Shown here: in pieces, positions 1 to 8,923 of the stretch
Position numbering within the stretch: position 1 is the first letter of the stretch
How the letters are laid out: the number at the start of each line of letters is the position of its first letter
NCBI GenBank assembly: GCA_015057515.1
Contig: SVED01000006.1
Location: 1 to 54,663, forward strand
DNA: 54,663 nt
Source: Lachnospiraceae bacterium
GTDB lineage: Bacteria; Bacillota; Clostridia; Lachnospirales; Lachnospiraceae
Reading direction: 5' to 3'
Notes under the pieces: generated by a model
Seen by the model: the letters and a program-made list of their open reading frames with translations, nothing else
Told to the model about the DNA's origin: nothing
Databases searched by the model: none
Translations under genes and position numbers: made by a program

Positions 1-98
1 ACCATGGTCCGTACCTTCACTGCAGTATATTCATTTTTAACCTCTTGCCATGCCGGATCCATACCATCCACCCACGGAATTACAATATCAATCTTCAT
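1..98 (-). CDS. Stealth-family capsular polysaccharide phosphotransferase (partial, N-terminus only)
   Basis: Only the first 32 codons are present; the gene runs off the left edge. The translation begins MKIDIVIPWVDGMDPAWQE, which matches conserved region 1 of Stealth proteins (pattern IDxVxxWVDGxDPxW). Stealth proteins are sugar-phosphate transferases that build phosphodiester-linked capsule or exopolysaccharide. The ATG at 98 has a GGAG ribosome site six bases upstream and lies 1 base after the stop of the Wzy-like gene, so it is the last visible gene of the polysaccharide operon. This suggests the polymer carries phosphodiester linkages (inference). The rest of the protein, including the other Stealth regions, cannot be checked here. 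Confidence 0.75.
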   Translation of the reverse strand, partial: MKIDIVIPWVDGMDPAWQEVKNEYTAVKVRTM

Positions 99-99
99 A

Positions 100-1623
100 T
101 TATTCTCCATCAACTACTGAATCATTTGACAGCTTTTTACTTTTATATATATCCTTTGATTTTTTTAGTACAAACATCATACATCCTAAAGCAACCCAGA
201 AAAGTATAGTGTTCTGTGAGAAATGATAGAACATTACACTGCAAAACATAGCCGCAGCTGCTAGTCCAAATGCCACTGAACCAAGTATTGTAAGCAGCTC
301 TTGGTTTTCCTTCTGAACCTTAAAATAATTCATAAACAAATTAACAAACATGGTAAGTACCAGCCAAGCCAGTATTATCAAACCAATAATACCTTGAGAA
401 ACCAGGACATTAAATATCTCGTTATCAAAGGTTGTAAAATAAGCGTAATCGTTATTTACAATATAGGTGTATGGCACATACTCTAGGGCATATTCTGTAA
501 ATCCCTTAAAGGATGTTCCAATTAAAAATACCTTGTTAGAAGACCTGGATATCTCCAATGCACTTCTCCATGCATCAGCTCGACGATTTGTTATATCAAC
601 TGTAATATCGTAACCTCGATCTATAACAACAGGAGTAACTACAATATTTTCTACCGGTGCATCTGGATCATCCTTCTTTTGCTCATTTAATTTTTGTTCT
701 TTATACTCTGCCACAGCAACAGCAACAACATTGTATAAATTTTTCACCTGTCTCGGAATGGCAATGCCTGCCACCACTACCGCCAAAGCCACAAAAAGTG
801 TAATCAGATTATGAGCCAGTCTTTTTTTACCCTTTTTGTCCATTCCTTTGTAAAGAAGTGTTGATAAAACATAGCATCCTACTGCAACACCAGTGCAAAC
901 AGCTCCTGATCTTGAATCCGACAATGCCACATAGAACAAAAATAGGCATATATCAAGAATCGGTAATATCCAAAATATCTTATTCTTTATTTTTCGGATA
1001 AAATATACTAGAAGTATAATTGCAATAGCAGAAGATATCGCTCCATTGTTAGGGTTGATAAATATGCCCCACAATCTTCCGATGGCAAAACCGGAATGGA
1101 ATGCGTAATAATCCTCAGGGATGAAAAATGTACCCTTGTAACCCTTAATCATCTGTATAATACTAATAATTACTCCCACTGACATATATACAAGGAACAT
1201 CAGTGCAACAAAGTGAAAATCTTTTCTTATCTGGTCTATAGTTTTGTCGTTTTCTATGGTGTAAAGCACCGTAAAAAACAACACCCAGTACACACAGAAT
1301 ATAAGGTTATCCTTGAATGAATAATTATGATTTATTATTGTAGATAAACCTATACTTCCCAACATGGCTATCATAGATACAAGTCCTGTCATTTTTGAGT
1401 ATGACTTAAAATGTATCAATCTGTAGAAAAACAGCACTCCACCTAGTATAAGAGCTGGCCACATAATATAAGTTATAATTGTACGACCATAAGTTATACT
1501 ATTTGAACCTGAAACTGCATACAAAAAGAATAAGACAATAAATACCTTTTCAAGGAACCATACTATCTTGCCCTGATTTTCTGTTGCCTTGTATGAAGTT
1601 GTTTGTTTGATTTCTTTACTCAT
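100..1623 (-). CDS. Wzy-like O-antigen ligase/polymerase, polytopic membrane protein
   Basis: This 507-residue protein has about ten or more hydrophobic segments spread over its length and a large extracytoplasmic-type loop around residues 230-380, the organisation of Wzy/O-antigen ligase family enzymes that polymerise lipid-linked repeat units outside the membrane. I chose the ATG at 1623 (MSKEIKQTT...), which lies 7 bases after the upstream glycosyltransferase stop. The frame stays open to 1728, but that extension would overlap the upstream gene by almost 100 bases and reads as shadow sequence. It sits between glycosyltransferase genes and a Stealth gene in one operon. Polymerase versus ligase cannot be separated by eye. 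Confidence 0.8.
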   Translation of the reverse strand: MSKEIKQTTSYKATENQGKIVWFLEKVFIVLFFLYAVSGSNSITYGRTIITYIMWPALILGGVLFFYRLIHFKSYSKMTGLVSMIAMLGSIGLSTIINHNYSFKDNLIFCVYWVLFFTVLYTIENDKTIDQIRKDFHFVALMFLVYMSVGVIISIIQMIKGYKGTFFIPEDYYAFHSGFAIGRLWGIFINPNNGAISSAIAIILLVYFIRKIKNKIFWILPILDICLFLFYVALSDSRSGAVCTGVAVGCYVLSTLLYKGMDKKGKKRLAHNLITLFVALAVVVAGIAIPRQVKNLYNVVAVAVAEYKEQKLNEQKKDDPDAPVENIVVTPVVIDRGYDITVDITNRRADAWRSALEISRSSNKVFLIGTSFKGFTEYALEYVPYTYIVNNDYAYFTTFDNEIFNVLVSQGIIGLIILAWLVLTMFVNLFMNYFKVQKENQELLTILGSVAFGLAAAAMFCSVMFYHFSQNTILFWVALGCMMFVLKKSKDIYKSKKLSNDSVVDGE

Positions 1624-1630
1624 ATTTATT

Positions 1631-2728
1631 CTACAACCATTCTGTAAATTCTTTAAATACCGCTGACATAGAGTTCTTATCGTAACCCGCCTCTGCAACC
1701 TGCTTATGCCCACTGGTTCGTGGCTCATTTTTTATGGCCAGCAATGCATTAGCCCAATATGTATCTGATTCCTCTAAATCAATATATTTAACTTTGTCTG
1801 TAAGCGCTACTTCCTTAGTAATATTGGTTGACATAACTATAGGAAGACCTGCCGCTTGGGCTTCCACTGCTACTATAGGCAAACCCTCATATAAGGATGG
1901 CAATAAAAATACATCTGCCGCCTGCAATATACAAGGAATATCATCCCTAACTCCCAACATACGAATATAAGGTTCCTTTTTTTCAGCGTTACTTGCCTCA
2001 ATTCGTTTTTTTACTTCAAGATTCACTTCTTCTGACATATCACCATTGCCCACATACAAAAGCACAGACTCTTTATCAAGCTTGTATATCTCTTCAAAAA
2101 TATCAAGCATACGATAAGGATTCTTTTGTCTGGTTATTCGACCGATATGGCATACTACAAATTTATCTTTAACATTAAGAATGTCCCTTGTATGTTCACG
2201 AGAAGCTGTATCGAATCTGTAATTGTCTACATTAATAGCATTTGGAATAATGAGCACCCTATCCTGTACCTTTTTTTTGAACATGTACTCCGCTGCCAAT
2301 TTTGAACAGGCAACATACTTATCAGTTATGCTAGTCAATAGTGGTTTGCATAACTTGTGCAATTTTTCTTTATCTGTATCTCCATTATGGCTATGACAAA
2401 TTACCTGTCTACCCATAAATTTGGGAACAATAGCTGTAAAAACTGCGCCTGCATCTAATATGTTAAAATACACTGTTTCATACTCAGGATGGGACTTCAA
2501 AATCTTTTTTAAACTAGACATATGCTTAAAAAGCTTTTTTCCCTTGGCTGGTATAAAATGTATCTTAGCTCCTGCTGCCTCAAGCTGCTCTTTATATGCA
2601 ATTGTGGGGAAATCTGTGACAAAATCCATCTGAATATCATAAGTCTTAAGCTTCTCCATCATAAACATAAGATAAGACTCTATTCCACCAGGATTGTCAG
2701 TCATCCCATATACTAAAATTCGTTTCAT
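1631..2728 (-). CDS. Glycosyltransferase family 1/4 (GT-B fold)
   Basis: The 365-residue protein starts MKRILVYGMTDNPGGIESY, the Gly-rich N-terminal loop of GT4 enzymes. Its C-terminal half has a GRITRQKNPYRMLD segment and the nucleotide-sugar-binding stretch LLPSLYEGLPIVAVEAQAAG with the EGLPxVxxEAQ motif. Such enzymes are retaining, cytoplasmic, membrane-associated transferases that add a sugar to the undecaprenyl-linked repeat unit. It lies 5 bases after the upstream GT2 gene and no strong ribosome site is visible, which suggests translational coupling. Donor and acceptor cannot be told from the sequence. Confidence 0.88.
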   Translation of the reverse strand: MKRILVYGMTDNPGGIESYLMFMMEKLKTYDIQMDFVTDFPTIAYKEQLEAAGAKIHFIPAKGKKLFKHMSSLKKILKSHPEYETVYFNILDAGAVFTAIVPKFMGRQVICHSHNGDTDKEKLHKLCKPLLTSITDKYVACSKLAAEYMFKKKVQDRVLIIPNAINVDNYRFDTASREHTRDILNVKDKFVVCHIGRITRQKNPYRMLDIFEEIYKLDKESVLLYVGNGDMSEEVNLEVKKRIEASNAEKKEPYIRMLGVRDDIPCILQAADVFLLPSLYEGLPIVAVEAQAAGLPIVMSTNITKEVALTDKVKYIDLEESDTYWANALLAIKNEPRTSGHKQVAEAGYDKNSMSAVFKEFTEWL

Positions 2729-2733
2729 AATAA

Positions 2734-3873
2734 TTAATGTATCTGCCTCTTTTTAGCAAAAATATCTGGTTTCCCTTCTTTTACTATGTATACAAATCTA
2801 CCCATTGTGAGAATAAGACCTGTACAGTGTCTGTTAATAAGTCCCCTTAATATACGTAAAGGTATTTGCTCTATATAACAATGCTTTGCAACTGCTCTAT
2901 AAAGGTTATCCTTATAAAGTCTCTTTACCCATTTTCTTCTATCCTTATGGGACATATTTGACTTTGGACTACAATTTCTTACCAGAGCCGACAAGGTGTA
3001 TCTCACAAGTCTCTGCCCACAGGAATTTTTAACCTCCGGGGTATACATCTGCCATCTTTTATATGTCTCATACATACTTTCCACTCGTCTGCGACTCAGC
3101 TTGTAGTATTCTGGCACGTAGGTGTTTGTGAGGCTTTGATTTTCTCTTTTGTAATAGTGATACCCACAATTTGAGCTTACTATCATAGTATTTATATGCT
3201 CTATAACCTTTAAATTGAAAAAGTAATCCTCATACAGGGTAACCTTTTCAAATCGTATATTGTTGTCTTTTATAATCTCCCTCTTGTATAAGTGGTTCCA
3301 CTGATACCCAAAAAGAGTTCTATCCTCTAAACGGATGACCTTTCTACGAACCATTTCCGGAGTATTATATACGGCATCTTCAAGGGATAGAATATTGCTT
3401 CCTGTATGCTTTCCCTTATGGTTGTAGTACTCCTCTGTAACACCCCATACAACCATATCTGTATCAGTAACTATTCTTTCTTCCTTTTTGGTCTTATGCT
3501 TTTTAGGGTCCTGCTTGCTATATAATACAGTTTCTTGGTTTATGCCACTGGTAACGGATTCATATAACCCCTTGTCCAAGGTATCATCTGCATCCATAAA
3601 GGTTATATATCTGCCTTTGGAAAGGTCCATACCTACATTTCTGGCATTGCCTGCCCCCTTATTTGTTGACAGATGGCGTACAGTTATTCTGGAATCCTTT
3701 TCGGCCCACTCCTTACATATATTATAGCTGTTATCCTTAGAAGCATCGTCCACCAGTATCAGTTCCCAATCCTTAAAGGTCTGTTGAATCACTGAATTAA
3801 TGGCTGCGTCAATATATAATTCTGCATTGTAAATCGGCATTATAATACTGATTAAAGGTTGCGTAGTTTCCAT
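2734..3873 (-). CDS. Glycosyltransferase family 2
   Basis: This is a 379-residue GT-A enzyme. The N-terminus holds ISIIMPIYNAELYIDAAINS, then LILVDDASKDNS, and the metal-binding DxD motif in FMDADDTLDKG near residue 95. A C-terminal helical extension follows, typical of polysaccharide GT2 enzymes. Its ATG overlaps the stop of the upstream GT2 gene by one base (TAATG), a sign of translational coupling. It probably transfers one residue of the exopolysaccharide repeat unit at the inner membrane face; the sugar is unknown. Confidence 0.88.
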   Translation of the reverse strand: METTQPLISIIMPIYNAELYIDAAINSVIQQTFKDWELILVDDASKDNSYNICKEWAEKDSRITVRHLSTNKGAGNARNVGMDLSKGRYITFMDADDTLDKGLYESVTSGINQETVLYSKQDPKKHKTKKEERIVTDTDMVVWGVTEEYYNHKGKHTGSNILSLEDAVYNTPEMVRRKVIRLEDRTLFGYQWNHLYKREIIKDNNIRFEKVTLYEDYFFNLKVIEHINTMIVSSNCGYHYYKRENQSLTNTYVPEYYKLSRRRVESMYETYKRWQMYTPEVKNSCGQRLVRYTLSALVRNCSPKSNMSHKDRRKWVKRLYKDNLYRAVAKHCYIEQIPLRILRGLINRHCTGLILTMGRFVYIVKEGKPDIFAKKRQIH

Positions 3874-4934
3874 TATCTTCCTACCTTTAGCTTAGTAAAA
3901 AGCTTTGTATTTTTATTTTTAACAAAGGTAATAAACTTCGCTTCCATATATGCTAAAGTTATGTTTTTCCATCTAACCGGAAGCAACAATATCTTCATGT
4001 ACAGAGAACGTGGCTTTGCTTTTGCCAACATTTTATCTACTCTTGGATTTTGAAGCATTTTACCTATTTCTTGTTTCTTTTCTTTTTTTGAAAGCTCACA
4101 TTTTGGATTTGTAACATTTTCTATACATCCAATAAATCTATCCAAATATCTTCTGGCAATCATCTCTACACTGGCCATATCACCAACGTGCCATCCCTTA
4201 TAGAGATCCATCATCCAGCTGTGTTCCTCTTCTCTTTTTTCATACATGCCAGGTCTATATGCCGCAGTTTCTGACTCGGTTCTGGCTCTTAAAAAATGAT
4301 AGTAGCACTTGGAAGTAACTGTTACTTTCTCTATGTCCTTGATTACACTTAACACAAAAGGAAAATCGTCCCAAAATGTGGTTGGAAATTTTAATTTATT
4401 GTCCATTATGTATTTTGTTTCAAAAAGCTTATTCCATGGAGAGTAAAGCTGATTCTTGTCGAATAACTTGTATGCATTTTTACGAAAGCTTTCCTTATCG
4501 GAATATACCGCACTTTCTACAGAATACTCATCTGTAAGATATTTCCCTTTTCCGTAATAGGTATCAATATAAAATCCAGACACAACAAGCTGAGCCTTAT
4601 CTCTTACTGCAAGATTATACATATCTTCCAGCATAGTAGGCTCTGCCCAATCGTCTGAATCCATAAAATACATATATTCACCTTTAGCTATATCAATAGC
4701 AACATTTCTTGCACTGGGAGCGCCACCATTTTCTTTGTGAATAACAGTGATTCGCGAATCCTCCTTAGCATATTGGTCACATATCTGACCACTCTTATCA
4801 GGAGTTCCATCGTCAACTATAAGAAATTCCCAGTCAGTAAGAGTCTGAGCCTGTATGCTCTCTATGGCTTTGCCAACATACTCCTCCACCTTATACACTG
4901 GCATAATAATACTGACTTTTACACTCTTTTCCAT
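3873..4934 (-). CDS. Glycosyltransferase family 2
   Basis: This 353-residue GT-A enzyme resembles its downstream neighbour over the first 110 residues (VSIIMPVYKVEEYVGKAIES, FLIVDDGTPDKSG, FMDSDDW as DxD motif), so the pair may come from an old duplication (inference). The start at 4934 has GGGAG eight bases upstream and lies inside the last 44 bases of glf; a shorter start would cut the first beta strand of the GT-A fold. It acts in the same polysaccharide pathway; substrate unknown. Confidence 0.87.
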   Translation of the reverse strand: MEKSVKVSIIMPVYKVEEYVGKAIESIQAQTLTDWEFLIVDDGTPDKSGQICDQYAKEDSRITVIHKENGGAPSARNVAIDIAKGEYMYFMDSDDWAEPTMLEDMYNLAVRDKAQLVVSGFYIDTYYGKGKYLTDEYSVESAVYSDKESFRKNAYKLFDKNQLYSPWNKLFETKYIMDNKLKFPTTFWDDFPFVLSVIKDIEKVTVTSKCYYHFLRARTESETAAYRPGMYEKREEEHSWMMDLYKGWHVGDMASVEMIARRYLDRFIGCIENVTNPKCELSKKEKKQEIGKMLQNPRVDKMLAKAKPRSLYMKILLLPVRWKNITLAYMEAKFITFVKNKNTKLFTKLKVGR

Positions 4935-6048
4935 AATTCATCTCCCAATTTAACTCTTTCTCAATTAAGGCAAAGGCGGACTCTATAACCTTATCCATAT
5001 CATAGTATTTATACTCTGCAAGTCTGCCTCCAAATATAACCTTTTCCTCATTAGCTGCCATATCTGCATATTTCTGATAGAGGGTGTGATTCTTGTCGTC
5101 ATTTATAGGGTAATATGGCTCCATGCCCTCCTCCCAAGTAGTAGGATATTCCCTAGTAATAACTGTTTTTTCCTGAGTTCCAAATTCAAAATGCTTATGC
5201 TCAATAATACGTGTATACGGTGTCTCTCTATCAGTATAATTTACAACCGCTACACCCTGATAATTGTCAGTGTCTTTCACCTCAGTATCAAATCTTAAGC
5301 TTCTATACTCAAGCTTTCCATATCTATAGTTGTAGAAAGAATCCAACGTTCCGGTATATAAAATCTTGTCACCCATAGCATTAAATCTTTCTCTATTTTC
5401 ATTGTAATCGGTATTTAACTCTACATCACAACCCTCAAATAGGGCATCAATGAGAATATTATATCCTCCAATAGGTATACCCTGATAAAGATCGTTGAAG
5501 TAATTGTTGTCGTAAGTATATCTTACAGGAAGTCTATTAATTATGAACGCTGGTAAATCCTTACAATCTCTTCCCCATTGCTTTTCGGTATAGCCCTTAA
5601 CTAACTTTTTGTATATGTCCTCACCAACTAAGCTTATAGCCTGCTCTTCCAGATTCTTGGGTTCACCTTTTATTATAGCTCTTTGCTCAGCAATTCTTTT
5701 CTTAGCTTCCTCTGGAGTTCTCACATCGCTCCACATCTTGCTAAAGGTGTTCATGTTGAAAGGCATGTTGTACATTTCACCCTTATAGTTTGCTACTGGT
5801 GAATTGGTGTACCTGTTAAAACTCACAAGAGAATTGACAAAATCCCACACCCTCTTGTTGCTGGTATGAAATATATGAGCACCATACTTATGTACATTTA
5901 TATCCTCTATTTTTTCACAATAAATATTGCCACCTAAGTTTGGGCGTTTCTCAACAACCAGACATCTTTTACCTCTGGTTGTTGCTGCATATGCAAATGT
6001 TCCTGCAAACAAACCACTACCTACTATGACATAATCATAATGTTCCAT
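4891..6048 (-). CDS. glf: UDP-galactopyranose mutase
   Basis: The 385-residue flavoprotein interconverts UDP-galactopyranose and UDP-galactofuranose using reduced FAD. The N-terminus shows the Rossmann FAD loop YDYVIVGSGLFAGTFA, then EKRPNLGGN and HKYGAHIFHT, all typical of Glf; the central TEKQWGRD and a later Arg/Tyr-rich segment fit the substrate site. Its ATG overlaps the stop of the priming transferase by one base (TAATG). The last ~20 residues overlap the next gene by 44 bases and extend slightly past the usual family end. The gene implies that the exopolysaccharide contains galactofuranose. Confidence 0.95.
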   Translation of the reverse strand: MEHYDYVIVGSGLFAGTFAYAATTRGKRCLVVEKRPNLGGNIYCEKIEDINVHKYGAHIFHTSNKRVWDFVNSLVSFNRYTNSPVANYKGEMYNMPFNMNTFSKMWSDVRTPEEAKKRIAEQRAIIKGEPKNLEEQAISLVGEDIYKKLVKGYTEKQWGRDCKDLPAFIINRLPVRYTYDNNYFNDLYQGIPIGGYNILIDALFEGCDVELNTDYNENRERFNAMGDKILYTGTLDSFYNYRYGKLEYRSLRFDTEVKDTDNYQGVAVVNYTDRETPYTRIIEHKHFEFGTQEKTVITREYPTTWEEGMEPYYPINDDKNHTLYQKYADMAANEEKVIFGGRLAEYKYYDMDKVIESAFALIEKELNWEMNYGKECKSQYYYASV

Positions 6049-7436
6049 TATCCAATCTCCTCTTCCTTAGCCTCAACAAAAACATACTCTCTGTTGGACT
6101 CATCATCACTAAACGCCTCAGTACTGTCCGCCTTTAGCAATACTAAAGCTGTCTGGAACAGTAACTGAATATCTTTAAATACATTGTAGTTCTCTATATA
6201 CATCATATCCATCATAAGCTTGTCCTTAGGTGTAGTATTATACTTACCTGAAATCTGTGCATAACCCGTAAGTCCAGCCTTCACTCTAAGTCTATATTGG
6301 AATTCTGGAAGCTCACCTGTATATGTTTCAACATTTTCCACCATCTCTGGCCTTGGACCCACGAAGCTCATATCTCCCTTAAGGATGTTAAGCAACTGTG
6401 GTAGCTCGTCTAAGCGGAATTTTCTAAGTATCTTACCTGGTTTCGTAATTCTGTCATCATCCTCTGTAACAGAGCGATTCTCTACATTTTCTTTCATAGT
6501 ACGGAACTTATATACCTGAAATACCTTTCCATTGATGGTTGCTCTATCTTGCTTGAACAACACTGAACCACCATCGTGAACCTTTACAGCTATAGCACTG
6601 ATAATTAAAATCGGTGACAATAAAATACCCATAATCAGAGATAATCCTATATCCAGTGAACGCTTGAATATTCTTTGCTCCATAGTCAGGCCCTTAACGT
6701 TATAGTTGAGCATAGAAATATCATCCAGAATATAGAACTCTGAGCTTGTTTCAATGATATCTTCTATTTCAGGATTGAAATACACATTTTTTCTAGTCTT
6801 ATAGCAAAAACTTACCAGCTCACATCTTTGCTGTATAGGAATGTTGTACAAAAATACTGTCTCCGCTTCCTTCAGCTTACGAAGTAACATCTTATCCCTG
6901 TAATCATATACCTCAACAATTTCGTATTGTTTACGATACTTGGATATACCTCTTACTATAGCGTTTAAATCTGCCTGGCTTCCAGTTACCACGTAACATT
7001 TCTGTGGCTTATGCATAAGGAAAAACAATTCATTACCCGCATAAACACACACAATAATCACAACTAGCTGTATAATATATGCTACAGCCAGATGATCCAA
7101 ACTTGTAAACTTAAACTGATCAATGGTTGTTATAGTGTTCATTATCATGAGCTGTAAGTACACGATAATATCTGTAAATAATGTAGCTAGAGCAAGGGAA
7201 AAAATAATCGGCTTACTCTTTCTTCTACCCACATCATATCTGCCATATATGGTCAAAAACAAGAGCCCTACAACCACATATGTACTGAGGGTAATACCCA
7301 TGGTTCTTGACAACTTCATAAGGGGCTCATTTTCCTTTGAGAGCTGTATCATAAAGACCATCATAACACATATATAAACAAACCACTTAATGAGCATCCA
7401 CATAAGGGTTTCGAATTTTTTCAAGTTCCTTTTCAT
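6048..7436 (-). CDS. Polyprenyl glycosylphosphotransferase (priming enzyme, WbaP/WcaJ type)
   Basis: The 462-residue enzyme has four or so N-terminal membrane segments, a central cytoplasmic CoA-binding-like region, and a C-terminal bacterial sugar transferase domain from about residue 265: FKRSLDIGLSLIMG, VKVHDGGSVLFKQDR, FKFRTM-type YKFRTM, KFRLDELPQLLNILKGDMSFVGPRPE. It loads the first sugar-1-phosphate onto undecaprenyl phosphate and so starts repeat-unit synthesis. The frame is open to 7538, but a consensus promoter at 7467-7495 lies inside that extension, so the start must be downstream of it; ATG 7436 is the best choice and leaves a leader of about 25 bases. It is the first gene of the polysaccharide operon. 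Confidence 0.92.
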   Translation of the reverse strand: MKRNLKKFETLMWMLIKWFVYICVMMVFMIQLSKENEPLMKLSRTMGITLSTYVVVGLLFLTIYGRYDVGRRKSKPIIFSLALATLFTDIIVYLQLMIMNTITTIDQFKFTSLDHLAVAYIIQLVVIIVCVYAGNELFFLMHKPQKCYVVTGSQADLNAIVRGISKYRKQYEIVEVYDYRDKMLLRKLKEAETVFLYNIPIQQRCELVSFCYKTRKNVYFNPEIEDIIETSSEFYILDDISMLNYNVKGLTMEQRIFKRSLDIGLSLIMGILLSPILIISAIAVKVHDGGSVLFKQDRATINGKVFQVYKFRTMKENVENRSVTEDDDRITKPGKILRKFRLDELPQLLNILKGDMSFVGPRPEMVENVETYTGELPEFQYRLRVKAGLTGYAQISGKYNTTPKDKLMMDMMYIENYNVFKDIQLLFQTALVLLKADSTEAFSDDESNREYVFVEAKEEEIG

Positions 7437-7466
7437 AAACACCGCCATTATAATATAATCCATTAT

Positions 7467-7495
7467 ATTATAAACTAAATAGCTATCTTTATCAA
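7467..7495 (-). promoter_or_regulatory. SigA-type promoter of the exopolysaccharide operon
   Basis: Read on the minus strand, TTGATA (7490-7495) and TATAAT (7467-7472) are separated by 17 bases. Both hexamers are near or at consensus. Transcription should start near 7460 and proceed through the priming transferase, glf, three glycosyltransferases, the Wzy-like gene and the Stealth gene, which are spaced by overlaps or gaps of at most 7 bases. No operator was recognised. Confidence 0.85.
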
Positions 7496-7544
7496 GGCAT
7501 ACATAGTCTCTTGTAATAGTTTTGTAATATTTCCCCAAAAAAAG

Positions 7545-8132
7545 TCAATCTTTACTAAATCCACAAATTACCTTGCACAAAACCACCGCCACAATAGTAG
7601 TCGAAAAGGTTGCCAAAAGGGCTGGACCTATAATCTCAACCGGTTCAGCAGCACCATATTCACGTCTGTAAGCTATTATGTTTACTGGAATTAATTGCAG
7701 GGAAGAAATATTTATTACCAAAAAGGTACACATAGCATTGCTGGCTTTATTCCCTTCCTTCGACAGAGACTTTAACCCTTTCATAGCCTTTATTCCTGCT
7801 GGTGTTGCTGCCCAGCCAAGCCCCAATATATTAGCTATTATATTTGTTGCTATATCCTGTCTGACAGGATGATTAAGGGGTATCTGTGGAAACAAAAAAG
7901 ATAAAGCCGGATCTAATCCCTTTGTCCACTTAGCAATTAGTCCAGCTTCTTTTGCTATATTCATCAATCCACTCCAAAGGCCCACCACACCAAGCATTGT
8001 TATACATAGCTCTATAGCCTCTCCAGCAGAATCAATCACCCCGTCAGAAACGAGGCTGATTGCATCAGCTCCTTTTATTCCCCCATAGATGATGCCACCT
8101 AATATCATAAAACCCCAAATATAGTTAAGCAT
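7545..8132 (-). CDS. spmA: Spore maturation protein A-like membrane protein
   Basis: This 195-residue integral membrane protein matches SpmA in length (about 196 in Bacillus) and in the nucleoside-recognition (Gate) motif segments: GVVGLWSGLMNIAKEAGL, NIIANILGLGWAATPAGIKAM, and an NISSLQLIPVNIIAYR stretch. In Bacillus, SpmA and SpmB are needed for dehydration of the spore core. Here the usual downstream spmB is missing; the next gene downstream is the exopolysaccharide operon with its own promoter. Its ribosome site (TGAGAA) is weak. The real role in this organism is uncertain, because Gate-domain proteins also occur outside sporulation. Confidence 0.85.
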   Translation of the reverse strand: MLNYIWGFMILGGIIYGGIKGADAISLVSDGVIDSAGEAIELCITMLGVVGLWSGLMNIAKEAGLIAKWTKGLDPALSFLFPQIPLNHPVRQDIATNIIANILGLGWAATPAGIKAMKGLKSLSKEGNKASNAMCTFLVINISSLQLIPVNIIAYRREYGAAEPVEIIGPALLATFSTTIVAVVLCKVICGFSKD

Positions 8133-8221
8133 ATTATTCTCACATAGACTACCTTATTTAATCTTATGAGCCGAAAGGAAATATTATGACTGATTATTCC
8201 TTAAAAATATATTATCCACCT

Positions 8222-8923
8222 TTAATATAATCCCACTAATAAAGGTGCAATAAGAACCGTAATAAGACCTGCCACCGCTACAGCAAGACCACTCATAGCT
8301 CCCTCTGTTTCACCCATCTCTAGAGCCTTGGAGGTGCCCATTACATGAGACGAAGTTCCAATAGCAATACCCCTCGCTACCGGTTCTGTAACCCTAAACA
8401 GTCGAAGAACCCAATCTGCTAATACATTACCACTAATTCCTGTAATAGCTATCATTGCAACAGTTATGTTAACCACTCCACCCATTTCTTCTGATACAGC
8501 CATTCCTATGGCTGTAGTTGTTGATTTAGGTAACATGGTGGCAAACACAGATTCATCCAAGGAAAAAACCACACATACTCCCCAGATGGAAATGGCACTT
8601 ATAACTATTCCTGTAAATATTCCCAACAATACAGCCTTTAGATTATCCTTTAAAAGCTGAAGTTTCTCATAAAGAGGCACTGCAAGACATACCGTTGCCG
8701 GTGTCAGTAAATAAGAAATGTATTTTGCTTCACTTAAATAGGTTTCATATTCTATATCCATTATTTTTAGTATTACTATCAATAAAATGGCAGCTATAAG
8801 AAGAGGATTTGCTAAGGGGAATTTTACTTTCCTGTTAACAAAAGTCCCTATACCATAGCATATTAAGCTTATTGCTACTCCAAAAAACATTGTCTCAGAG
8901 AGGGTTACTATAAAATCATTCAT
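8222..8923 (-). CDS. lrgB: LrgB/CidB-family membrane protein (antiholin-like)
   Basis: The 233-residue polytopic protein carries the LrgB signatures KSTTTAIGMAVSEEMGG, TGISGNVLADW and GTSSHVMGTSKALEMGETEGAMSG. The family works with LrgA in holin/antiholin-like control of murein hydrolase activity and, in several bacteria, in pyruvate or glycolate transport. The ATG at 8923 has GGGAGG five bases upstream and overlaps the lrgA stop by 8 bases, so the two are co-translated. The role here (cell death control or metabolite transport) cannot be decided from sequence. Confidence 0.93.
   Translation of the reverse strand: MNDFIVTLSETMFFGVAISLICYGIGTFVNRKVKFPLANPLLIAAILLIVILKIMDIEYETYLSEAKYISYLLTPATVCLAVPLYEKLQLLKDNLKAVLLGIFTGIVISAISIWGVCVVFSLDESVFATMLPKSTTTAIGMAVSEEMGGVVNITVAMIAITGISGNVLADWVLRLFRVTEPVARGIAIGTSSHVMGTSKALEMGETEGAMSGLAVAVAGLITVLIAPLLVGLY

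Noticed and set aside
1624-1728. Longer start for the Wzy-like protein
   Set aside because: It would overlap the upstream glycosyltransferase by almost 100 bases and the added residues are not hydrophobic or family-like.
4891-4934. 44-base overlap of glf with the next gene as a possible frameshift
   Set aside because: Both reading frames look complete, and the downstream gene has a good ribosome site inside glf.
7437-7538. Longer start for the priming glycosylphosphotransferase
   Set aside because: A consensus promoter lies inside this stretch, so it is leader or upstream DNA.
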